A stretch of 12,910 nucleotides of DNA from JANNAV01 sp031384695 (lineage in GTDB: Bacteria > Pseudomonadota > Alphaproteobacteria > Rhodobacterales > Rhodobacteraceae). Where the stretch lies: positions 1-12,910 of the forward strand of contig JANNAV010000235.1 of assembly GCA_031384695.1 (NCBI GenBank), in the 5' to 3' direction. Shown here in pieces: positions 7,870 through 12,910 of the stretch (position 1 is the first letter of the stretch; the number at the start of each line of letters is the position of its first letter). Position numbers and translations under genes: made by a program. Under the pieces are notes generated by a model. It saw only the letters and a program-made list of their open reading frames with translations. It was not told the DNA's origin and did not search any database.

Positions 7870-8976
7870 TCAGCCGGTTGTGCGCTGAACCGTCTGTTTC
7901 ATACGGTCATCAAACGCCTGATAATTGGCGTTGATCTTGTCCCAGCCATCCATCGTCAAAATCTGGAACATCCGGTGATAATCGGCGTTCGACGCCGGAT
8001 AGCCGGTCCAATGCGCGGGCACCGTCACATCCTGCCGCGCCATGAAGATCATGGATTTGGCAAGGAAACGGTCCTGGGTTTCCTTTGCCAGCAGATAGTT
8101 CATGAAGAGATCGGCCAGTTCGCTGTGCTGCGTGCCGCGCACCTTGAAATACCAGTCCGCCCAGGCCGACACGCCCTCTTCGGGCACGGCGGCCACGTAT
8201 TCATCGGGGTTCTCAGTCAGGAAAGTGTAGGCGTCCGATGAGAAGGTCATCGCCGCGTCGGCTTCTTCCTGATTGAGGATATTGGCCTGCTCGGCGCCGT
8301 CGCTGTACCACTTGGCCACCTTCAGCTTGTCCAGTTCGGCGAACAGCGCCTCGGCGGTGGCCATGTCATACATCTCGTCAAGGCCGGGGTTGATTTTGCT
8401 CATCACTGCAGGCACCGACAGCGTCCACCACCACGCGGCAGAATCTGACGTCACTTTGCCCGCCAGCCGTTCGTCCCACAAAAGGCTCCAGGACGTCGGC
8501 GCAATTTCAAGCGATTTGCGCACCATCAGCATGCAGGTGCCGCCGCCGAACGGAATGCCGTAGTCCTTGGCCTTGTCGGGCCGGGTCTCATAGAACCACG
8601 GGTAAACCGCTGCAAGGTTGGGAATATTCGCCGGATCGGTCTTTTGATACTGCCCGCCCGCAAGCCCGGTGGACGAGATGTATTCCTCCGCCACCGTCAC
8701 ATCAAAGGGCGGGTTGTCCTCGGGGGCGGCGGCAATCTGCGAGGTGATCTGATCCCACCCGCCCACGGTTTCCGCCTTGGTGCCATATTTCGCATTGAAC
8801 GGCTCGATGATGGTCTCGCGGAACACCTGCTCGTAATTGCCCGACCACGAGACCGCAATCAGGCTCTCGCCCGCAAACGCGGTCTCGGCGGTGGCCACCG
8901 AAGCCCGGCCGATGATGGCGGGCATGGCAACAGCGGCTGTGGCGGATTTCAGAAAACTGCGGCGCGTCTGGTTCAT
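7870..8976 (-). CDS. PotD-like extracellular solute-binding protein, first copy, Tat-exported
   Basis: This is the first gene of the ABC operon and encodes a 368-aa periplasmic binding protein. The N-terminus has a textbook twin-arginine motif (TRRSFLK, residues 4-10), a hydrophobic core and a likely cleavage after Ala30 (ATA), so export is probably folded through Tat. I placed the start at the ATG at 8976, which has AGGGGAG six bases upstream and puts the signal peptide at the terminus. The frame stays open up to 9231, but that part is regulatory DNA. The mature protein is aromatic-rich, with a Trp triplet in AAWWWTLSVPAVM and WSGN near the N-terminus, as expected for a polar amine ligand. 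A good promoter lies about 45 bases upstream. Putrescine/spermidine, 2-aminoethylphosphonate or a quaternary amine are all possible ligands. Confidence 0.9.
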   Translation of the reverse strand: MNQTRRSFLKSATAAVAMPAIIGRASVATAETAFAGESLIAVSWSGNYEQVFRETIIEPFNAKYGTKAETVGGWDQITSQIAAAPEDNPPFDVTVAEEYISSTGLAGGQYQKTDPANIPNLAAVYPWFYETRPDKAKDYGIPFGGGTCMLMVRKSLEIAPTSWSLLWDERLAGKVTSDSAAWWWTLSVPAVMSKINPGLDEMYDMATAEALFAELDKLKVAKWYSDGAEQANILNQEEADAAMTFSSDAYTFLTENPDEYVAAVPEEGVSAWADWYFKVRGTQHSELADLFMNYLLAKETQDRFLAKSMIFMARQDVTVPAHWTGYPASNADYHRMFQILTMDGWDKINANYQAFDDRMKQTVQRTTG

Positions 8977-9021
8977 GATCACTCCCCTATGGTTGCACCC
9001 CTTGCACGGGCGTTTGCCATC

Positions 9022-9050
9022 AGTATTCAGCGGGCAAGCTTTTCGGTCAA
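9022..9050 (-). promoter_or_regulatory. sigma70-like promoter of the ABC operon
   Basis: Read on the minus strand, TTGACC (9050-9045) is followed after exactly 17 bases by AATACT (9027-9022), and the start codon lies 45 bases further on. The -35 box matches the consensus at five of six positions and the -10 box at four. The GCTTG sequence occurs twice across the -35 region (8 bases between copies) and could bind a regulator. Confidence 0.55.
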
Positions 9051-9128
9051 GCAAATGAATCGGCACGGCGGCCTGACGCAAGCGGCTGGCGCAAACCGCG
9101 GCCAGCTTTGATCCGGCGCTTGCAAATC

Positions 9129-9154
9129 GCGGCAAAATCCTGAATTTTCGCCGC
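9129..9154. repeat. inverted repeat, candidate operator or 5' leader hairpin
   Basis: The arms are GCGGCAAAAT (9129-9138) and ATTTT plus GCCGC (9144-9148 and 9150-9154). They pair over ten bases around a five-base loop, with a single unpaired C at 9149. The A/T core stands out from its GC-rich surroundings. It lies about 80 bases upstream of the ABC promoter and about 95 bases before the FkbM start. Confidence 0.5.
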
Positions 9155-9248
9155 AGGGGCGCCCGGCCTGCCGCAGCCTCGCCACCCCTGCCCGAACTCT
9201 GATGTCGCCCGAATTCCGAACCTGCAACCAAAAAGGGTCTTCACCACA

Positions 9249-10220
9249 ATGTCAGTTGCCAACGATTTTCCCCTGAGCCTGATGTCAGACGCAATCTTTG
9301 ATCAGTTCAAACGCGTACCCGCCAAACTTGACCCCGATTTCATTCATGATTTCATGGGATTGCGCAGCCATGTGGATTTCAACGGTATCTGGATCGGCAA
9401 CGGCGGGGTGCAACAGCCGGTGCCGCTGAACAATTGGCAGTGGATTTCGCTGCTCTGGGCGGTGGCCTCGGCCCGGCACAGCGGGCGTGGCCGCGCCGTG
9501 CTGATGGAATGCGGCGCGGGCTGGGGGCCGTGGATCGGCGCGGGCTTTGGCGCCGCGCGCCAGATGGGCATCGAAACCATCCGCCTGATCGGGGTCGAGG
9601 GGCATCAGCCAAAGGTCGCAACCATGGTGCAGCATTTCGCCAATAACGGCGCCACCCCCGAAAACCTGCGTGCGGTGCATGGCATCGTTGCCGCCGAATC
9701 CGGCATCGCGTTCTTTCCGGTGGCGCTTGATCCGTCGATGCAATGGGGCGCGCGCGTGCGGGGTCAGGTTGGCACCGACCGCGCCAAGATGATCGAGGCT
9801 GCCCGCGCCGTGCCGATGGCAGGACAGCCCGGCGTCTATACCATCGGTGCCCGACATTTGCCCTATGATCTGGTTCCCGCCTACACGCTGTCCGAACTGA
9901 TGGGCGATCACGAGATGATCGATTACATTCATTTCGACATTCAGGGCTCCGAAGGCCCGGTGATTGAAACGTCCATCGCGGATATGACGGCGCGGGTGCG
10001 GGTGATCTGTGTCGGCACCCATTCGGGTGACATCGAGGCGGCCCTGCGCATCCTGATGCCCGCGCATGGCTGGGTTTGCCTGCGCGACGAGCCGCAACCG
10101 ATGCACCCGCGCGGCAAACTGGGTGACGGCACGCAGGTCTGGCTGAACCGCCGCTTTCTGCCAACCACCGGCCCGCAGGCCGTTAACGCGGCGCCGGTCA
10201 GCCCCCACGAGACAGCCTGA
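9249..10220 (+). CDS. FkbM-family SAM-dependent methyltransferase
   Basis: This is a class I methyltransferase of 323 aa, probably cytosolic. The SAM-binding loop is LMECGAGWGPW (85-95), followed by the acidic end of strand 2 (IGVEGHQP). The FkbM hallmark IDYIHFDIQGSEG lies at about 224-236, with Asp230 and Glu235. FkbM proteins usually O-methylate sugars, polyketides or other small molecules. Here there is no glycosyltransferase or biosynthetic gene nearby, so the substrate is unknown. The N-terminal 80 residues (with FNGIWIGNGG and NNWQWISLLWA) are not part of the core fold and may help recognise the substrate. I kept the ATG at 9249; an in-frame ATG at 9282 has no better ribosome binding site. 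It diverges from the ABC operon and shares its control region. Confidence 0.75.
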   Translation: MSVANDFPLSLMSDAIFDQFKRVPAKLDPDFIHDFMGLRSHVDFNGIWIGNGGVQQPVPLNNWQWISLLWAVASARHSGRGRAVLMECGAGWGPWIGAGFGAARQMGIETIRLIGVEGHQPKVATMVQHFANNGATPENLRAVHGIVAAESGIAFFPVALDPSMQWGARVRGQVGTDRAKMIEAARAVPMAGQPGVYTIGARHLPYDLVPAYTLSELMGDHEMIDYIHFDIQGSEGPVIETSIADMTARVRVICVGTHSGDIEAALRILMPAHGWVCLRDEPQPMHPRGKLGDGTQVWLNRRFLPTTGPQAVNAAPVSPHETA

Positions 10221-10228
10221 GGCATCGT

Positions 10229-10245
10229 CCGGGCCTGCGGGCCGG
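10229..10245 (+). terminator. weak GC hairpin after the FkbM gene
   Basis: CCGGGCC and GGCCGG can pair as a six-base stem with one bulged G and a TGCG loop, starting 9 bases after the stop codon. No T-run follows, so it is not a classical terminator; it may be an imperfect one or chance in GC-rich DNA. Confidence 0.25.
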
Positions 10246-10335
10246 GGTTCCGCCCTCGCTGATCCGTGTGTTGCCGCCCCACCCGGCCGCGCCTCACCCG
10301 CAAATGCGGCAGATGGGCAACCTGCAATGCCGGTT

Positions 10336-10361
10336 CGGCCTTGCATCGGCCCGGCCTTGCA
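10336..10361 (+). repeat. short direct repeat before the second DMT gene
   Basis: CGGCCTTGCA occurs twice, at 10336-10345 and 10352-10361, with a period of 16 bases. The second copy ends 14 bases before the start codon of the transporter gene. It could be a regulator site with half-sites 1.5 helical turns apart, or simple chance. Confidence 0.45.
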
Positions 10362-10375
10362 CCCTTCAATAGGCC

Positions 10376-11266
10376 ATGTCCGCAACCAGCCCCACCCTGC
10401 CGCGCAACCACCTCGCCGCCGCCATCGCCGTGGCGCTGTGCGGCAGCATCTGGGGCCTGTTCTGGCTGCCGCTGCGCTGGCTGGATGGGCAAGGCGTGGG
10501 CGGTGCATGGACCTCGCTGATCTTCAACGTCGTCTCGCTGCTGGCCCCGCTGCCGTTCCTGATGCGGCGCGCGCATTGGGCCGGGTTCCTGCGCCACGCC
10601 CCCGCCGGGCTGTTGCTGGGCACCGCTTTCACGCTTTACACCGTGGCTTTGGTGATGACGGATGTGCTGCATGCGATCTTGCTGTTTTATCTCACCCCGG
10701 TGTGGAGCACGCTTGGCGCGCGGATCATCTTCGGCACCCGCCTCAGCCTGTCGCGCCTGATTGCCATCGGCTGCGGTGCGGCGGGCATGGCGCTGATCCT
10801 TGGCGCAACCGAGGGCCTGCCCCTGCCGCGCCGCCCGGGTGATTGGGTGGCACTGGCTTCGGGCATGCTCTGGGCCTTGGGCAGCATGCACAGCCACGCC
10901 CGCCCCGCCGCAGGTGTTGCGTTGCCGGTGTTCAGCTTTTCGCTGGGTGGCGTGCTGGCCTCGGCTGCGGCACTGGCCGTTGGCGCCAGCCTCGGCCTGC
11001 CGATGGCCGCCGCCGCCAACCTGCCGGCCGCCCTGCCGTGGATCATCACCGCCGCCCTGATCTTCTTCGTGCCGCCCAACGTTCTGGTCCTGTGGGCGGC
11101 CCAACGGCTTGACCCCGGCCGCATCGGCATTCTTCTGACCACCGAAGTGCTGGTCGGCGCCATCAGCGCGGCCCTGCTCGCCGGTGAAACCTTCGGATGG
11201 CCCGAACTGGCAGGCACCGCCTTCATGATCGCCGCCGGCCTCGTCGAGGTGCTGGGCCGCCGGTAA
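10376..11266 (+). CDS. EamA/DMT-family membrane transporter, second copy
   Basis: This inner-membrane protein of 296 aa has ten predicted helices in two EamA repeats, the usual size for drug/metabolite transporters. Helix 1 is AAAIAVALCGSIWGLFWLPLR (residues 14 to about 34), and the second repeat starts near residue 155. The C-terminal helices contain the common EamA pattern GRIGILLTTEVLVGAISAALL. The ATG has no clear ribosome binding site (only AGG five bases upstream). It is not a close paralogue of the other DMT protein in the window by eye. It lies 104 bases before the Rieske gene on the same strand, so it could import or export that enzyme's substrate, or be unrelated. The substrate is unknown. 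Confidence 0.85.
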   Translation: MSATSPTLPRNHLAAAIAVALCGSIWGLFWLPLRWLDGQGVGGAWTSLIFNVVSLLAPLPFLMRRAHWAGFLRHAPAGLLLGTAFTLYTVALVMTDVLHAILLFYLTPVWSTLGARIIFGTRLSLSRLIAIGCGAAGMALILGATEGLPLPRRPGDWVALASGMLWALGSMHSHARPAAGVALPVFSFSLGGVLASAAALAVGASLGLPMAAAANLPAALPWIITAALIFFVPPNVLVLWAAQRLDPGRIGILLTTEVLVGAISAALLAGETFGWPELAGTAFMIAAGLVEVLGRR

Positions 11267-11284
11267 AATTGGTGCCAAAGCCTA

Positions 11285-11314
11285 TTGCGCGATATCGCCA
11301 CCTGCGCCTATTCT
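11285..11314 (+). promoter_or_regulatory. possible promoter/operator of the Rieske-GMC genes
   Basis: TTGCGC (11285-11290) and TATTCT (11309-11314) are 18 bases apart, a weak sigma70-like pair 56 bases upstream of the chosen ATG. A perfect ten-base palindrome GCGATATCGC (11289-11298) overlaps the -35 end and spacer and could be an operator. Confidence 0.3.
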
Positions 11315-11370
11315 GACCAATACACTGCCCAATGCGCCGCCCAATTCTCAGTCGGAAAAGGATGCAGCCG

Positions 11371-12495
11371 ATGAACGTCGTCGCCCGCCATGTCTGCGAT
11401 CTGGGCCGCTTTGATGCCGACCCCGAAAAATCCTATACCGTCCCCAAATCCTATTATACCGACCCCGCAATCTACGCCCGCGAAACCGAGGCGATCTTTT
11501 TCAAGGCGTGGAATTACGCCTGTCATATCAGTCAGATAACTGCCCCCGGTGATTACGTCACCCTGCGGGTGGCCGATCAGAACATCGTGGTGCTGCGCGG
11601 CCACGACGGCACCCTGCGCGCCTTTTACAACGTCTGCTCGCACCGCGCGCACGAACTGCTGCAAGGCTGCGGCACGGCCCGGATGATCACCTGCCCCTAC
11701 CACGCCTGGACCTATCACACCGATGGCCAACTCCGCTCGGCCATCGGCCAAAAGCGTGTCGAAGGCTTTACCGCCGCCGAATTTGCCCTGAAACCGGTGC
11801 GGCTGGAGGAATACGCAGGCTTCGTTTTTGTCAATCTCGATCCCGATGCGGCCCCCCTGCAACCCCAGGCCGGAACCCTTGCCCAGGATATCACCGGCTA
11901 TTCCCCCCACGTCCCTACCTTGCAATTCGCGCACCGGCTGACCTACGAGATCAAGGCCAACTGGAAAACCGTGGTCGACAACTTCCTCGAATGCTACCAC
12001 TGCTCCACCGCGCATCCGGCCTTTGTCGATCTGGTGGATATCAAGAATTACCACACCAAAACCTACGGCCTCTATTCCAGCCACATCTCGCCGCCGGGCC
12101 GCGCCGATAACGCCGCCTACCAGATCGCGGATGGCCCCGCTGGCAACTTTGCCGCGTGGTGGCTTTGGCCCAATGTCACCTTCAACGTCTTTCCGGGATC
12201 CGCCAACATCACCGTTCTGCACATTCAGCCCACCGGCCCCGAAACCACGCTGGAGCATTTCGATTTCTTCTTCGCCGCCAAAACACCGACCGAAGCCGAG
12301 CAGCAGGCGATTGATTACGTTGATAAAACCTTGCAACCCGAAGATATCGGTCTGGTCGAAAGCGTCCAGCGCGGCCTGCATTCGCGCGGCTATTCCCAAG
12401 GCCGCCTGATGGTTGACAAAGACCGCAGCTTCAACTCGGAACACGGGCTGCACCACTTTCACGGGCTGGTGCTGAAAGCCCTCGGCGATCTCTGA
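11371..12495 (+). CDS. Rieske non-heme iron oxygenase, carnitine/glycine-betaine monooxygenase group
   Basis: This is the oxygenase subunit of a Rieske two-component system, 374 aa. The Rieske 2Fe-2S ligands are Cys89, His91, Cys108 and His111 (CSH, then 16 residues, then CPYH). The mononuclear iron site is His210, His215 and probably Asp325 (in PEDIGL). The residue bridging the two centres is Glu207 (DNFLECYHC), not the Asp of aromatic dioxygenases. Glu here, as with E205 of CntA, is typical of oxygenases acting on carnitine, glycine betaine, stachydrine and choline. The C-terminal block with VQRGLHSRGYSQG and SEHGLHHFHG also fits that group. I chose the ATG at 11371, with AAGGA eight bases upstream; ATGs at 11362 and 11332 are in frame. 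The GMC gene overlaps its stop. A ferredoxin-NAD reductase partner is needed but not visible. The substrate is inferred only as a quaternary amine. Confidence 0.88.
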   Translation: MNVVARHVCDLGRFDADPEKSYTVPKSYYTDPAIYARETEAIFFKAWNYACHISQITAPGDYVTLRVADQNIVVLRGHDGTLRAFYNVCSHRAHELLQGCGTARMITCPYHAWTYHTDGQLRSAIGQKRVEGFTAAEFALKPVRLEEYAGFVFVNLDPDAAPLQPQAGTLAQDITGYSPHVPTLQFAHRLTYEIKANWKTVVDNFLECYHCSTAHPAFVDLVDIKNYHTKTYGLYSSHISPPGRADNAAYQIADGPAGNFAAWWLWPNVTFNVFPGSANITVLHIQPTGPETTLEHFDFFFAAKTPTEAEQQAIDYVDKTLQPEDIGLVESVQRGLHSRGYSQGRLMVDKDRSFNSEHGLHHFHGLVLKALGDL

Positions 12496-12910
12496 TGGCC
12501 GCCCGGCGTGCCGAGTATGATTATGTGATCGCGGGCGCAGGTTCGGCGGGCTGCGTGCTGGCCAACCGGCTGACGGAAGACCCGGATGTGCGGGTGCTGA
12601 TCCTTGAGGCCGGCCCCCGCGATCTGAACCCCTTCATCCACATGCCCGCAGGCGTCTACAAGGTCTGGAAAGACGCTCGGATCAACTGGAACTACGCCTC
12701 AACGCCGCAAGCCGAACTGGCGAACCGCGCCATCCCGGTGCCGCGTGGCCGGGTGCTTGGCGGCTCATCCTCAATCAACTCAATGGTTTACCTGCGCGGC
12801 CATCCCACCGATTATGATCGCTGGGCCGCCGATTTCGCGCTGCCCGACTGGGATTACGCCCATTGCCTGCCCTATTTCCGCAAATCCGAACGCTCCGAGC
12901 GCGGCGCCGA
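12495..12910 (+). CDS. GMC-family FAD oxidoreductase (choline dehydrogenase-like), 3' end missing
   Basis: This is the first 138 residues of a flavoprotein alcohol dehydrogenase/oxidase; a full GMC protein is about 530-560 aa. The FAD-binding dinucleotide fold is GAGSAG (14-19), with the ribose-binding Glu38 in LILEAGP. GMC signature 1 (PRGRVLGGSSSINSMVYLRG) spans residues 83-102. The ATG overlaps the Rieske stop in TGATG, so the two are translationally coupled. Choline dehydrogenase BetA is a relative, but many GMC proteins in alphaproteobacteria act on other alcohols and the substrate-binding half is outside the window. The pair suggests two oxidation steps on one compound or its product. 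Confidence 0.88.
   Translation, partial: MAARRAEYDYVIAGAGSAGCVLANRLTEDPDVRVLILEAGPRDLNPFIHMPAGVYKVWKDARINWNYASTPQAELANRAIPVPRGRVLGGSSSINSMVYLRGHPTDYDRWAADFALPDWDYAHCLPYFRKSERSERGA

Larger units (their letters stand above)
8977..9248. promoter_or_regulatory. divergent control region between ABC operon and FkbM gene
   Basis: This 272-base gap separates genes that diverge and is the only long non-coding stretch in the window. It contains the ABC-operon promoter (9022-9050), a strong inverted repeat (9129-9154), five copies of GCAAA counting both strands (9013-9136) and the weak ribosome binding site of the FkbM gene (AAAAAGGG, ending 11 bases before the ATG). I could not recognise a convincing promoter for the FkbM gene. 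No regulator gene lies next to it. Confidence 0.6.

Noticed and set aside
9085..9106. Inverted repeat GCTGGC / GCCAGC in the divergent gap
   Set aside because: A six-base GC stem with a ten-base loop is common by chance at this base composition, and it does not extend outward.
8977..9231. Upstream extension of the first binding-protein frame
   Set aside because: It would bury the Tat signal 85 residues inside the protein. The ATG at 8976 has a strong ribosome binding site, and the extension covers the promoter.
9941..11278. Long minus-strand open frame of 445 codons opposite the FkbM and DMT genes
   Set aside because: Its translation is low-complexity, rich in Gly, Arg, Gln and His, with no recognisable domain. 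It is the antisense shadow of well-supported genes in GC-rich DNA.
11308..12462. Minus-strand open frame of 384 codons opposite the Rieske gene
   Set aside because: The plus strand carries an intact Rieske oxygenase with all metal ligands. The antisense frame is Gly/Val-rich without motifs.

Overview
The window is a GC-rich, tightly packed stretch of bacterial chromosome or large replicon. The gene set and the close match of the first gene to rhizobial PhnY suggest an alphaproteobacterium, probably of the Rhodobacterales. That placement is inferred from gene content and base composition; there is no rRNA or other marker. Ten complete genes and two genes cut by the window edges fill almost all of it. 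I see no tRNA, rRNA, insertion sequence, phage gene or CRISPR array. The longest non-coding gap is 272 bases.

Layout. (1) Bases 1-2889, plus strand: the end of phnY (phosphonoacetaldehyde dehydrogenase, last step of the 2-aminoethylphosphonate to phosphonoacetate route), then a DMT/EamA membrane transporter, then a YdeI-type protein of unknown role. (2) Bases 2934-8976, minus strand: a six-gene operon read right to left. It encodes two paralogous Tat-type solute-binding proteins, an ATPase, two permeases and a zinc-free MDR oxidoreductase. The last five junctions are one 30-base gap (between the binding proteins) and four overlaps of 4 or 8 bases. (3) Bases 9249-12910, plus strand: an FkbM-type methyltransferase, a second DMT/EamA transporter, a Rieske non-heme iron oxygenase with the glutamate-bridged active site of the carnitine/glycine-betaine group, and the start of a GMC flavoprotein overlapping the Rieske stop codon.

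How the genes may work together. The ABC operon would import a small cationic or polar metabolite; its family includes polyamine and 2-aminoethylphosphonate importers. The Rieske and GMC pair would oxidise an onium (quaternary ammonium) or alcohol compound, and PhnY acts on a phosphonate aldehyde. One testable reading is an island for uptake and breakdown of amino-phosphonates and/or N-methylated amines. Only the PhnY identity is strong; the link between the modules is inference from adjacency.

Regulatory DNA is concentrated at 8977-9248, the divergent gap between the ABC operon and the FkbM gene. It holds a good sigma70-like promoter for the operon, a strong inverted repeat and a cluster of GCAAA motifs. 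Three C-tracts sit at the 5' end of the second permease gene and could be prone to slippage.
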